Shown here: positions 9,762-19,348 of the stretch, piece after piece | Position numbering within the stretch: the first letter of the stretch is position 1 | How the letters are laid out: every line of letters starts with the position of its first letter | From: Enterobacterales bacterium | GTDB taxonomy: Bacteria; Pseudomonadota; Gammaproteobacteria; Enterobacterales; Enterobacteriaceae | NCBI GenBank assembly: GCA_015654925.1 | Contig: JAATFX010000020.1 | Location: 1 to 64,000 of the forward strand | Direction of reading: 5' to 3' | DNA length: 64,000 bases | The notes under the pieces: generated by a model | What the model was told of the DNA's origin: nothing | Databases searched by the model: none | Seen by the model: the letters and a program-made list of their open reading frames with translations, nothing else | Translations under genes and position numbers: made by a program

Positions 9762-10697
9762 ATGTATCATCGAATGACTCACGAGACGCAGTCCAATCCC
9801 TTATTGCCGGGCTATATGTTCAATGCTTATCTGGTCGCCGGTTTGACGCCGATTATCGCCGGCGGCCCGCTGGACTTTTTTATCGATCGTCCCGACGGCA
9901 TGAAAGGCTATATTCTTAATCTGACCATCAAGGGCCAGGGTAAAATTTTTGAAGGCGACCGGTCGTTTGTCTGCAATCCCGGCGACTTATTGCTGTTCCC
10001 GCCCAAGTCAGCCCACTATTACGGCCGCTCTCCCGACAGCGACAGTTGGTACCACCGCTGGGTCTACTTCCGGCCGCGGGCTTATTGGGCCGACTGGCTG
10101 GAGTGGCACAGTAAAATCCATGATGTCGGCCGCCTGTCGCTGGGCAACGATACCCTGCTTACCGAATTCGACCGGCTGTTGGCCAATATCGAACAGACCC
10201 AGCGCTCCGGCCGCCGTTTCTCGGAAGAATTGGGGATGAACCTGCTGGAGCGCATGCTGCTGCGCGCCATGGAGGAAGATCCGCAAAGCCCCAGTAAAAT
10301 CATGGACCCGCGCATCATCGAAGCCTGCCAGTTTATTACGGGCAACCTTTCCGGCGAACTGCGCATCGATGAGGTGGCGCGCCACGTTTGTCTGTCGCCG
10401 TCCCGCCTGGCCCATTTATTCCGCGAGCAGGTAGGCATCAATATCCTGCGCTGGCGCGAAGATCAGCGGGTGATTCGCGCCAAACTGCTGTTGCAGACTA
10501 CGCAGGAATCCATCGCCACCATCGGCCGGGTGGTGGGTTATGACGACCAGCTTTATTTTTCCCGCGTTTTCCGCAAACGCGTCGGGGTGAGTCCCAGCGA
10601 TTTCCGCCGCCGCAGCAGCGAGATAAATTATCCCGGGCGCAGCATACAGGCCGCTCATAATTGGCAGTTGCAAAGCGAAAAAGCTATCGGGGGTTAA
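9762..10697 (+). CDS. araC: Arabinose operon regulator AraC
   Basis: A transcriptional activator/repressor that responds to L-arabinose. The N-terminal half is the arabinose-binding and dimerisation cupin ([18 protein letters not shown], then NLTIKGQG and PGDLLLFPP). The C-terminal half carries two helix-turn-helix motifs ([18 protein letters not shown] and [18 protein letters not shown]). The start at 9762 is preferred because GGAGGTGAG lies immediately upstream; that gives 311 residues, longer than the 292 of E. coli through extra C-terminal sequence. Unlike E. coli, where araC diverges from araBAD, here it trails araFGH on the same strand about 115 bases downstream. Confidence 0.95.
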   Translation: MYHRMTHETQSNPLLPGYMFNAYLVAGLTPIIAGGPLDFFIDRPDGMKGYILNLTIKGQGKIFEGDRSFVCNPGDLLLFPPKSAHYYGRSPDSDSWYHRWVYFRPRAYWADWLEWHSKIHDVGRLSLGNDTLLTEFDRLLANIEQTQRSGRRFSEELGMNLLERMLLRAMEEDPQSPSKIMDPRIIEACQFITGNLSGELRIDEVARHVCLSPSRLAHLFREQVGINILRWREDQRVIRAKLLLQTTQESIATIGRVVGYDDQLYFSRVFRKRVGVSPSDFRRRSSEINYPGRSIQAAHNWQLQSEKAIGG

Positions 10698-10736
10698 GCG
10701 TTTATTGATACTGTAAGTCCGGTACAAGCTGCCCCC

Positions 10737-10758
10737 GGTGCCCATGTAGCGGGGCACC
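10737..10758 (+). terminator. Possible araC terminator
   Basis: A seven-base-pair stem GGTGCCC/GGGCACC with an eight-base loop lies about 40 bases beyond the araC stop. No U-rich tail follows immediately, so the call is tentative. Confidence 0.35.
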
Positions 10759-10813
10759 ATTGATGGGTAAAAAAGGCTAATTAAAAAAGTCAGCCAACAC
10801 AGAGGGAACCACG

Positions 10814-11863
10814 ATGGCAGAAAATATCGGTGTCGGACTTATTGGTTATGGCTTCGCCAGCAAAACGTTTCATGCGCCGTTAGTCAGTTCCACCCCCGGA
10901 CTGGCGCTGGCGGCCATCTCTTCCAGCGATGCGGGCAAAGTGCATGCGGATTGGCCCGGGATCACGGTCAGCGACGATCCCGCCGCGGTGATTAACGATC
11001 CGGCGGTCGAACTGGTTATTATCCCTACGCCCAATGAAACCCATTTTCCCTTGGCCAAGCAGGCGCTGCTGGCGGGAAAACACGTTATTGTCGATAAGCC
11101 GTTTACCGTGACGCTGTCACAAGCCTATGAGCTTAAACAGCTGGCGGAAAGCCGCGGCGTGCTGCTGTCGGTATTTCATAATCGCCGCTGGGACAGTGAT
11201 TTTTTGACGGTAAAACAATTGATTAACGACGGTATTTTGGGCGACGTGGTCTACTTCTCATCGCAATATGACCGTTTCCGTCCGCAGGTGCTCCAGCGCT
11301 GGCGCGAACAGGCGGGGGCGGGCAGCGGCATCTGGTACGATCTGGCGCCGCATCTGCTCGATCAGGCGGTGCAACTGTTCGGCATGCCGGTGGCGGTGAA
11401 TGTGGATTTGGCGCAGCTGCGCCATGGCGCGGTTACCGATGACTATTTCCACGCCACGCTCATCTATCCGCAGCGGCGCGTGGTCCTGCACGGCGGCATG
11501 CTGGCGGCCGCGCAAACCCCGCGCTTCACCATCCACGGTACGCTGGGCAGCTACGTTAAATTCGGCCTCGACCCGCAGGAGAGCCGGCTTAAAAACGGCG
11601 AGCATCCGCCGCAAACCGACTGGGGCGTCGATAGCCTGGACGGCGTGCTGACCTTGGCGCAGCAAGACGGCGCACTGCGCCAACGGCAGGTGCGCACCCA
11701 GCCCGGTAATTATCCCGCCTATTATGCCGCCATCCGCGATGCGATCCGCGGCGAGGGCGCCAATCCGGTGACCGCGGCCTCCGCTATCCAGGTGATGGAA
11801 CTGATAGAATTAGGCGTTTCCTCCTCGGAGCAGAAAAAAACGTTGGCGGTCAAGAACGGTTAA
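10814..11863 (+). CDS. ydgJ: YdgJ, Gfo/Idh/MocA-family oxidoreductase
   Basis: A predicted NAD(P)-dependent sugar-type dehydrogenase of 349 residues. The N-terminal Rossmann segment is VGLIGYGFASKTFHAPLV, followed by the family signature GKHVIVDKPFTVTLSQAYEL with its conserved lysine, and SVFHNRRWDSDFLTVK. The C-terminal part is the beta-sheet domain. It closely matches E. coli YdgJ (346 residues), which lies next to cnu there; here the ara block separates them. The substrate is unknown. It is read divergently from add, as in E. coli. Confidence 0.93.
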   Translation: MAENIGVGLIGYGFASKTFHAPLVSSTPGLALAAISSSDAGKVHADWPGITVSDDPAAVINDPAVELVIIPTPNETHFPLAKQALLAGKHVIVDKPFTVTLSQAYELKQLAESRGVLLSVFHNRRWDSDFLTVKQLINDGILGDVVYFSSQYDRFRPQVLQRWREQAGAGSGIWYDLAPHLLDQAVQLFGMPVAVNVDLAQLRHGAVTDDYFHATLIYPQRRVVLHGGMLAAAQTPRFTIHGTLGSYVKFGLDPQESRLKNGEHPPQTDWGVDSLDGVLTLAQQDGALRQRQVRTQPGNYPAYYAAIRDAIRGEGANPVTAASAIQVMELIELGVSSSEQKKTLAVKNG

Positions 11864-11931
11864 TGACAAGGTAAGGGTTTTCGGGCGTTCTGTGTAGCGC
11901 CCAGGTTCTTGACGTTGGTAAGGGTAGTGAC

Positions 11932-12945
11932 ATGTCGTGGTTGCAACGTTTGCGGATAGACAAGTTTTTGTTAGTGCTGGTGATGGTGGTTATTCTGGCA
12001 TCGCTGTTTCCTTGCCGGGGGGTGATAAAAGTTTTCTTTGAATATCTCACCACCGCGGCCATCGCGCTGCTGTTTTTTATGCACGGCGCCAAATTGTCCC
12101 GCGAGGCCATTGTCGGCGGCATGGGGCATTGGCGCCTGCATCTGGTGGTGTTTCTCAGTACCTTTGCATTGTTCCCTCTGCTGGGTATCGCCATGAAGGT
12201 GTTCGTGCCTTCGCTGCTGTCATCGCCGGTCTACATGGGCTTTCTTTATCTGTGCGCCTTGCCCGCGACGGTTCAGTCCGCCATCGCGTTTACCTCGGTG
12301 GCAGGCGGCAACGTCGCCGCCGCCATTTGCAGCGCCTCCGCCTCCAGCATTCTGGGGGTGTTTCTGTCGCCGGTGCTGGTGGGGCTGCTGATGCATACCC
12401 AAGAGGGCGGATCGGCTAATATCCTGCATGCCATCGGGTCCATTATCCTGCAGCTTATGTTGCCCTTTGTGCTGGGTCATTTATCGCGACCGCTGATCGG
12501 CAAATGGGTCGCCCGGCATAAAAAACTGGTGAATGTCACCGATCGGTCATCAATATTGCTGGTGGTGTACACCGCCTTCAGCGAAGCGGTGGTAGGGGGG
12601 ATTTGGCACCAGATTACCGGCTGGTCGCTGGTTTCGATCCTGGTGTTTTCGCTGGTCCTGCTGGCCATCGTGCTGGCGATCAATACCTGGACGGCGCGCT
12701 GGCTTGGCTTTAATACCGCCGACGAAATCACCATAGTGTTCTGCGGCTCGAAAAAAAGCCTGGCCAACGGTATTCCCATGGCCAACGTGCTATTCCCGGC
12801 GGCGGCGGTGGGGACCATGGTCTTGCCATTGATGATTTTCCATCAGGTGCAATTAATGGTCTGCGCCGTACTGGCGGCGCGTTATGCGCGTAAACAGGCG
12901 GCCCTTGCCGGCGATGCTGTGCCGGATAAGTCCCGCGCCGGGTGA
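11932..12945 (+). CDS. yfeH: YfeH-like putative sodium/bile acid symporter-family transporter
   Basis: A 337-residue inner membrane protein with about nine to ten membrane segments. Characteristic stretches are TTAAIALLFFMHGAKLSREAI, PATVQSAIAFTSVAGGNVAAAICSASAS and ITIVFCGSKKSLANGIPMAN, all typical of the SBF-like YfeH group. Substrate is unknown. E. coli yfeH is elsewhere on the chromosome, so its place between ydgJ and the add region is a local rearrangement. A very strong hairpin follows its stop. Confidence 0.88.
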   Translation: MSWLQRLRIDKFLLVLVMVVILASLFPCRGVIKVFFEYLTTAAIALLFFMHGAKLSREAIVGGMGHWRLHLVVFLSTFALFPLLGIAMKVFVPSLLSSPVYMGFLYLCALPATVQSAIAFTSVAGGNVAAAICSASASSILGVFLSPVLVGLLMHTQEGGSANILHAIGSIILQLMLPFVLGHLSRPLIGKWVARHKKLVNVTDRSSILLVVYTAFSEAVVGGIWHQITGWSLVSILVFSLVLLAIVLAINTWTARWLGFNTADEITIVFCGSKKSLANGIPMANVLFPAAAVGTMVLPLMIFHQVQLMVCAVLAARYARKQAALAGDAVPDKSRAG

Positions 12946-12977
12946 GTCGGCCCGGCAGCCACCGGCTATCGGCTGGA

Positions 12978-13013
12978 ACAACAGGCCTTGATGAGCACAT
13001 CAAGGCCTGTTGT
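12978..13013 (+). terminator. Long perfect hairpin after the YfeH-like gene
   Basis: A 16-base-pair perfect stem (12978-12993 with 12998-13013) closed by the loop AGCA. It lies 32 bases past the stop. There is no proper T-run, so it may act as a terminator together with Rho or as an mRNA 3'-end stabiliser. Confidence 0.6.
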
Positions 13014-13221
13014 ACTTAAGGGCTGGCTGAATACTAGAAAATGAAATGCTAAAAAACACGATATCCGCTTATCCCCTCTCTATGCTATAACTGCTTACGC
13101 TGACAGTCAGAAAAATATTAGTTAACAAAAAATTAATAATTAATACTAATTAAAAAATCCCGATGCCGGAAATAGCTGAACATACGCTGTTGTATATATC
13201 AATCTTACTAAGGTTGTGGCT

Positions 13222-15129
13222 ATGAGTATAACATTGGAATACTTTAAAGATTATCGTACCGCTGGAAATATTTATGCAAAATGTACCGGTGATGTGGGCA
13301 ATAAAGATATTACGTATTTTTTATATCAGGATCAAAATATTCTCTATCAGCAACAAGCCAGGGGGGGTAAGTTAGTTTACCTGCCTTTTTCACATTCCGG
13401 AAATTATTACATTGCTGCAACTATCAAAGATCCTTCCGGAAATGTACAAACGCTGTATTCCCCTGAAATTTATATACCTTTATATATTGCAATTCCGGAA
13501 CTGCCCGCTATTCCGTCATTTAATATTAAAGGTGGGCTGGAATTAGTGCCCAATGTTAATAATTTTTTAGAAGTGAAATTTTATCCTGGGGGTCTGAATA
13601 AATTGCGACACGAGTTTGCGGATAAGGTGCCGGTGTATACCTCGCTGAAAGAAAAAATTCACTTTTCAGCTTGTTTTAATGCCGCAGAAATAGAAGATTT
13701 GATGAAAATAAATTGCCAATTTTCAGAGTTTGGTGATATATACCAGTCAAAAGATGATATTGATAATCCATCGCTACTCCGACTGGCACAGGAATTGGAA
13801 TCCCTTGATTATGTTCAGTATTGTGATTTATTAAGTAAGGAGAAGTACCCACCGCCCCCGGTGGTGTCGGGCGTTGAACCGCCACCGGTAATACCGCAAA
13901 CCGGCGCAGCCACCACCAATCTGGCGACTCCTAACTTCATTCCCCAACAGGGATATTTAAATGCCGGGGCGGGTATGAATGTTAATGGCGCCTGGAGCAG
14001 GCAATGGGGATATGGTGCGCCGAACGTGTCGGTGCGACTATCGGATTTTGGCGTATATCGCAACCATGAGGATTTAGTTGGCGGCATTACGGTTGTTACC
14101 AGCCGGCCTGAGTCAGAGGACGCGCACCATGGTACCGCCACGGCGGGAGTAATACGCGCAACGAATAATGGATTGGGTGTTGTTGGTATTGCTTATTTAA
14201 GCCGGTTATTTTTTTACGACACTGGTCCAGACAATATGGATCGTATCCTGAACTCAATCACCCCGGGCGATATCGTAGCCATAAACATCCATCTTAGTAT
14301 TAATAATACTTATTATCCCATTACACATGATATTTCATATTGGACAAGGCTAAAAGCGTTTGTCGATGCCGGTGCTGTCGCGGTTTTTGCAACCGGGAAC
14401 GGCGGCAATAATATTTTGCAAACGCCGCTATATATCAATCATGGAGATACGGGCGCCATTTCAATCGGCGCCTGCAGCTCTACCACCGGGCGGCGATTAC
14501 CTTTTTCTAATTATAATATTTATAATTCGTTAAATTCATGGGGTGAACATGTCACCACGCTGGCCTATGGCGATTTACAGAACTGGAATTTCCCCAATCG
14601 ATATTACACCAGTCGCTACGGCGGAACATCCAGTGCGACCCCGTTGGTCGCCGCAGTGCTGGCGGTAGTCCAATCCTATGCCAAAAACAAATATCAGACT
14701 ATTTTCAATTGCCGTCAAATGCACGATATTATGATTTTTTCCGGGTACCGGCAGGCCGCGGGCGAGGGCATTGGTTTTCGGCCTAACACCGTCGCCAGCC
14801 TGGATCGCGTCGACCAGCTATTGGACCGCTGGATCATCAGGCCCTGGAGGAATAATGTTTTTTATCCGGTTGGCGCGCTGGTGACTTTCAGCGGGTCAAT
14901 CAGCCAGTGCCTGGTAGCCCATACCTCTCCCAGCGGATTCGCCATACCGGCGCAGATTCAATACTGGCGGGTAGTTCCTCCCTGGGCGTATCCCCGCGCC
15001 TACGCCGTGGGCGAGCGGATAAGCATCGACGGGCGCGTGTTCCAGAACCTGTTAGCGCATACGTCGTCCCCGGCTACCAGGCCATCGTCTCCTGCTACCG
15101 ACAACCTCTGGCAGCCAATACCCGCTTAA
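13222..15129 (+). CDS. Subtilisin-like (S8) serine protease with C-terminal chitin-binding-like repeats
   Basis: A 635-residue predicted protease. About residues 1-220 form an N-terminal region I do not recognise; its opening resembles a beta-sandwich (YIAATIKDPSGN). A proline-rich linker (PPPPVVSGVEPPPV) leads into the S8 domain: Asp in RLSDFGVYRNHEDL (about 276), His in HHGTATAG (about 303), oxyanion Asn in FATGNGGNN (about 393) and Ser in GTSSATP (about 470). Two related modules follow (about 542-585 and 590-635), each with the W...Y..G..V...G....hts...P...W pattern of ChtBD3-type domains. There is no signal peptide. The ATG at 13222 has AAGG upstream; the in-frame GTG at 13216 is less likely. 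The first 600 bases are clearly more AT-rich than the neighbours, which suggests transfer. Confidence 0.85.
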   Translation: MSITLEYFKDYRTAGNIYAKCTGDVGNKDITYFLYQDQNILYQQQARGGKLVYLPFSHSGNYYIAATIKDPSGNVQTLYSPEIYIPLYIAIPELPAIPSFNIKGGLELVPNVNNFLEVKFYPGGLNKLRHEFADKVPVYTSLKEKIHFSACFNAAEIEDLMKINCQFSEFGDIYQSKDDIDNPSLLRLAQELESLDYVQYCDLLSKEKYPPPPVVSGVEPPPVIPQTGAATTNLATPNFIPQQGYLNAGAGMNVNGAWSRQWGYGAPNVSVRLSDFGVYRNHEDLVGGITVVTSRPESEDAHHGTATAGVIRATNNGLGVVGIAYLSRLFFYDTGPDNMDRILNSITPGDIVAINIHLSINNTYYPITHDISYWTRLKAFVDAGAVAVFATGNGGNNILQTPLYINHGDTGAISIGACSSTTGRRLPFSNYNIYNSLNSWGEHVTTLAYGDLQNWNFPNRYYTSRYGGTSSATPLVAAVLAVVQSYAKNKYQTIFNCRQMHDIMIFSGYRQAAGEGIGFRPNTVASLDRVDQLLDRWIIRPWRNNVFYPVGALVTFSGSISQCLVAHTSPSGFAIPAQIQYWRVVPPWAYPRAYAVGERISIDGRVFQNLLAHTSSPATRPSSPATDNLWQPIPA

Positions 15130-15146
15130 GGGGGGAATCAAGGCGC

Positions 15147-16151
15147 TCAGGCCCGTCCTGCGACCTTATCAAGCAGACTTCGTTTCTCGCTTTCACTTAA
15201 AAACGCGATGGCCAAGCCATTTTTTTGCGCGCTGAGCATCTGGGCATCAGTCAGGCCCGCCGCCGGCGCCGCCACCCGATACTCGTAATCAATATCGATG
15301 CCTTGGACCGCCGGATCGTCCGAGTTGATGGTGGCGAGGATGCCGTGTTCAAGAAATTGCTTCAGCGGATGCTGGGCGAGGGAAGGGACCGTGCTGGTCT
15401 GCACGTTGGACGTCAGGCAGCTTTCGATGCCGATGCCGTGGTCGGCCAGGAAATCCATCAGGCGCGGATCTTCAATGGCGTTGACGCCATGGCCGATACG
15501 CTCCGCCCCCAGTTCATGTATGGCCTGCCAGATGCTTTCCGCACCGGCGGCTTCGCCTGCATGCACGGTAATGCGCAGGCCGGCGTCCCGGGCGCGGGTA
15601 AAATGACTTAAAAACAGGCTGCCGGGGAAACCCAGCTCATCACCGGCCAGATCCAGCGCGGTAATCCGATCGCGATGGGCCAGAATCGCCTCCAGTTCAT
15701 CCAGGCAGGCATTTTCACCAAAAGTGCGGCTCAAAATACCTATCAGGCGTACCTCGATGCCCGTTTCAGCGCAGCCGGCGCGCACCCCGTCAATGACCGC
15801 CTCCACCACGCCCTGCAAGGGGAGCTGATGCTTCAGTGCCATATAGTACGGAGAGAAACGCAGCTCGGTATAATCCAGGCCCACCGCGGCCGCGTCCTGT
15901 ACATTCTCATAGGCCACCCGGCGGCAGGCATCAACGGAGCCCAGCACCGCCACGCCCCAATCCAGCTTTTGCAAAAAGCTCACCAGATCCGGCTGGGGTT
16001 GGGTGACCTGCACATGGTTTATCAGATCGACGAGGTTATCGGCGGGTAAAACCATACCGAACTGACGGCCCAGTTCAAGAATGGTTTGGGCCCGGATATT
16101 GCCGTCAAGATGGCGGTGGATATCCGTCAGGGGTAAGCGTTTATCAATCAT
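15147..16151 (-). CDS. add: Adenosine deaminase
   Basis: Hydrolyses adenosine and deoxyadenosine to inosine forms in purine salvage. The 334-residue protein has the zinc-binding DIHRHLDGN near the start, HAGEAAG and [10 protein letters not shown] in the middle, and NSDDPAVQG near the C-terminus, the full set of ADA active-site motifs. Length agrees with E. coli Add (333). It lies opposite the protease gene and converges with it, and belongs to the ydgJ/cnu neighbourhood as in E. coli. A ribosome-site-like GGAG is not obvious, but no alternative start is better. Confidence 0.96.
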   Translation of the reverse strand: MIDKRLPLTDIHRHLDGNIRAQTILELGRQFGMVLPADNLVDLINHVQVTQPQPDLVSFLQKLDWGVAVLGSVDACRRVAYENVQDAAAVGLDYTELRFSPYYMALKHQLPLQGVVEAVIDGVRAGCAETGIEVRLIGILSRTFGENACLDELEAILAHRDRITALDLAGDELGFPGSLFLSHFTRARDAGLRITVHAGEAAGAESIWQAIHELGAERIGHGVNAIEDPRLMDFLADHGIGIESCLTSNVQTSTVPSLAQHPLKQFLEHGILATINSDDPAVQGIDIDYEYRVAAPAAGLTDAQMLSAQKNGLAIAFLSESEKRSLLDKVAGRA

Positions 16152-16293
16152 TGGAGCGCACTCAATTAGCGGATTATGCCCTGATTATAACGCGTTTTTA
16201 TCTCAGCGGCAGGTCAGACACGAACGGACGAATGTCCCATGATGGGAATAGATAACAGGGTAATAGAGGTAGCCGGTGGGCAGATGGAAGGAA

Positions 16294-16313
16294 CCCCGGC
16301 CGAATAACCGGGG
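16294..16313 (-). terminator. Possible ydgA terminator
   Basis: CCCCGG/CCGGGG arms (16294-16299, 16308-16313) with an eight-base loop lie about 20 bases beyond the ydgA stop, with TTCCTT following on the minus strand. The stem is short. Confidence 0.4.
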
Positions 16314-16332
16314 GTACTCAGAGTGTCACGGG

Positions 16333-17841
16333 TTAAGGCTGCGGTGCCGGCACCGCCTGCGGGTCGCTATCAGGCAGGCCGAACATGCCGAACAAACCAA
16401 CAAAATTTTGCAGGGACATTTTCTGGCCGTTCAGATTAACCTGGTTGTCGGCATACTGAAAACTGCTGGTCAGGGTATTGTCCTTGACGGTGGTCAATTT
16501 GAACATCTGGCCCATGGCCGCCACACCCTGCACCTGCTGCTTAGCCAACTTCTGCGCGTCGTCGTCGCTGTATCCCTGGAGTTTGCCTAACTGGGAGGTC
16601 AGTTCGGTGGCCATATCCAGCGGAACGGTGAGTTTGGCGTCGATCTTATTGACGAACTGCAGCCACGGCAGACCGGTGGTGTTGGCCGCTACGGGCTGTT
16701 GGGACACATCATTAAGATTAAGGGACAGGTTAAAGGCGCTTTCGCCCTTGCCGTTTTTCCAACTGAGCGGCGCAATGGTCAGATAAGGGCTGCCTTTAAG
16801 GGCGGTAGGGAGATGCTGCAACAGCGCCTGGCTGATTTGCTGTTGCTGTACCGCCGGGTCGGCCTGGCCGGTTTGCTGCATAATCTGCTGCACCTGGGCC
16901 TGGTACTCCTGGCCGAACTGGGCTATCGCCTTGGGATCGAGATTGGACAGTTTCAAGATCAGCTTGCCCGAGCCGAAATTTTGGCCCTGTACGTGCAGGG
17001 CATCCAGGGTGTAGGCCACCTGGACGTTGAGCTTATCATTTTCTTCGTTGGCGCTGGTGATTTGCGACAGGTTATCGGTGGCGAGAATATCCTTGCCATC
17101 GATATTATAAGTCAGCGTTTTTACCTTCATGGTATTGTCGCCGATGCTGTAATCCAGCTTGCCTTTATGGGTGTTGCTGTCGAGGCTGAAATCTTGCAGG
17201 GTAACCTGTTCGTGTTGCTGCCATTGGTTTTCGCTGCCGATGACCAGGCTGCCGATCGTGCCGTCAAGCGCGACCTTATCCATATTATGGTCGATGGCGG
17301 CATTAAAGGTGCCGCCGTTGGTGCGCAGCACGGTAGTCGCGTTTTTAAAGTCCAGCGCCAGCACATCGATTACCGATACCGTATCGCCGCTATAACCCAC
17401 CCTGGTTACCGCGTTCACCGGTGATTTGCCCTGGCTGGCATCCAGCAGCGGTTTAACCAGCGGCGTATTGTCCAACTGGCTGCGCACCGACGCCATGCTG
17501 GGGATCAACACGCCTTTTTTCAATTGGCTCAACGGGAAGGGGCCGTGATCGATAGCTTCGTTGATCACCAGCCGGTCGCCGGGCTTCAGCGGTTTATTAT
17601 CGCCGGTGGAACCATCGGAAACTAAAACGACATTTACCCGGCTGGAGAACAGGCGGCGCCGGTAATCCTCGACCACTAACTTAACGCCGATTTCAGGAAA
17701 AGCGGCTTTGATCCGGGCGTTGGCATCGTCCAGCACCGAAGGCAGGCGCTGCTCAAACTGTTTGCCGGTGTACCAGGCGGCGCCGGTCCATGCCGCGCCC
17801 AGCACTACGATAACGCCGACCGCTACGAGAGTTTTCTTCAT
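16333..17841 (-). CDS. ydgA: YdgA, DUF945 family protein
   Basis: A 502-residue protein, the same length as E. coli YdgA. It starts with a membrane anchor or uncleaved signal (MKKTLVAVGVIVVLGAAWTG) followed by a long periplasmic DUF945 domain and a glutamine-rich stretch. The start at 17841 is supported by AAGGATG upstream; the longer in-frame version adds an implausible basic leader. Molecular function is unknown. It sits next to manA as in E. coli. No defects were seen. Confidence 0.92.
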   Translation of the reverse strand: MKKTLVAVGVIVVLGAAWTGAAWYTGKQFEQRLPSVLDDANARIKAAFPEIGVKLVVEDYRRRLFSSRVNVVLVSDGSTGDNKPLKPGDRLVINEAIDHGPFPLSQLKKGVLIPSMASVRSQLDNTPLVKPLLDASQGKSPVNAVTRVGYSGDTVSVIDVLALDFKNATTVLRTNGGTFNAAIDHNMDKVALDGTIGSLVIGSENQWQQHEQVTLQDFSLDSNTHKGKLDYSIGDNTMKVKTLTYNIDGKDILATDNLSQITSANEENDKLNVQVAYTLDALHVQGQNFGSGKLILKLSNLDPKAIAQFGQEYQAQVQQIMQQTGQADPAVQQQQISQALLQHLPTALKGSPYLTIAPLSWKNGKGESAFNLSLNLNDVSQQPVAANTTGLPWLQFVNKIDAKLTVPLDMATELTSQLGKLQGYSDDDAQKLAKQQVQGVAAMGQMFKLTTVKDNTLTSSFQYADNQVNLNGQKMSLQNFVGLFGMFGLPDSDPQAVPAPQP

Positions 17842-17984
17842 AGTCTGTTCATCCTTATTATTATTTCCTGTTCCAAATCGCCTGACCGCCCCGGGGCGCA
17901 GGCCAAACAACAGTATTCATACGGGCTGCCGCCGGCATCCGCTACTAATCATAGCAACTGGCGGCGGAACTGGCCCATAGACAA

Positions 17985-19160
17985 TCAAAGATCGTTGTAC
18001 ACCCGGGCCAATTGACCCGTGCCGCTGACATTCACCGGCGAGTCCTGCGCGGTGATAAAGGCGGATTCACCCGGTTTAAGGGTCAGTGATTCCCCTCCTT
18101 GTTCCAGCACCGCCTGGCCTTCCACGCAAAACAGGATGGCCGCGCTTTGCTGCGCCAGCGGCTGCGGCTTGGCGGACAAGCTATGGAGCGAAAAGGCAAA
18201 GTCTTCCACCGGGATGGGAAAGTCGAGCGCGCCGTCGCGGTGTTCCGGCTGCGTCAGCAAGTCGGCCTCCGGTTTGGCGACAAACTGCACGTTGGCCAGA
18301 AGTTCGGGCACGTCGATATATTTTGGCGTCAGCCCGGCGCGCAGGACATTATCGGAGTTGGCCATCACCTCCAGCGCCACGCCGTGCAGATAGGCATGCG
18401 GCGTCTGGGCATACAGGAACATGGCCTGACCCGGTTGCAGGGTAATGACATTCAGTAGCAGGGGGGAAAACAGGCCGCTGTCGTCCGGGTAATCCCCGGC
18501 AATCATGCCAATGGTGTCCCACGGCTCGCCGTGCTGGTGCCTAAGGGTGGTTTTCAGTACATCTATCGCCAGCGATTTTTGCTTGCCGGACATAGTCAGC
18601 AAATCGCCGAACAGCTGCGCCAGATGCTGCGAATCGGGGTGCTGTAAAAAAGCGGCGATGGACGGGTGGGCGCCGGCGACCGGTTGCAGTAGCGACACGA
18701 TGGCGCTGATTTCGCGAAAGCCGTTCATGGCCTGGAACGGCGTCAAGGCAAACACCAGTTCCGGCTTGTGGTTAGGATCTTTGTAATTGCGGTTGGCGGC
18801 ATCCAGCGCCACCCCCCGGCTGTTTTCCAACGCAAAACCCCGCTCCGCGGCGGACTTGCTGGGATGGACCTGGATGGATAACGGTTCCTGCGCGCATAAT
18901 ACTTTGAATAAAAAAGGCAGTTCGCCGAAACGCGCGGCGACCGCTGCGCCCAGATAGGCCTGCGGCCGTTGCGCTATATACTCCCGCAGGGACATTTCTT
19001 TACCCTGCTCATCGGCGATGCGCGAGCTGCTTTTGGGATGAGCGCCCATCCATAGTTCGGCCATTGGCCGCATCTCGGGGTTGGGGATGCCGTACAAACG
19101 AGTCAGGGCATCAGTGCTGCCCCAGGCATAATTTTGTACGGAGTTAATCATCTTTTTCAT
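17985..19160 (-). CDS. manA: Mannose-6-phosphate isomerase (type I)
   Basis: Zinc enzyme that interconverts mannose 6-phosphate and fructose 6-phosphate, linking mannose use and GDP-sugar synthesis to glycolysis. The 391 residues match E. coli ManA in length. Diagnostic segments are INSVQNYAWGS, MAELWMGAHPKSSS, LSIQVHPSK (metal-binding QxH) and KDPNHKPELVFAL. It diverges from fumC across 188 bases. In E. coli fumA lies between manA and fumC; it is absent here. Confidence 0.97.
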   Translation of the reverse strand: MKKMINSVQNYAWGSTDALTRLYGIPNPEMRPMAELWMGAHPKSSSRIADEQGKEMSLREYIAQRPQAYLGAAVAARFGELPFLFKVLCAQEPLSIQVHPSKSAAERGFALENSRGVALDAANRNYKDPNHKPELVFALTPFQAMNGFREISAIVSLLQPVAGAHPSIAAFLQHPDSQHLAQLFGDLLTMSGKQKSLAIDVLKTTLRHQHGEPWDTIGMIAGDYPDDSGLFSPLLLNVITLQPGQAMFLYAQTPHAYLHGVALEVMANSDNVLRAGLTPKYIDVPELLANVQFVAKPEADLLTQPEHRDGALDFPIPVEDFAFSLHSLSAKPQPLAQQSAAILFCVEGQAVLEQGGESLTLKPGESAFITAQDSPVNVSGTGQLARVYNDL

Positions 19161-19348
19161 CGGTTTACTGCCCCTACAGAGTTCAATTCAAATTGTAATA
19201 ACGCGAGCCGGTCGCATAATGTTAAGCTTTTCTCAGGCACTATACTATCAACGTCATTATATCAACGTCATACTATCGATGCCCGCGTCTGCTTGGAACC
19301 GCTGCCGGGCAGGAGATTGATCTTTAGGAAGAATACCAGGAGGAAATC

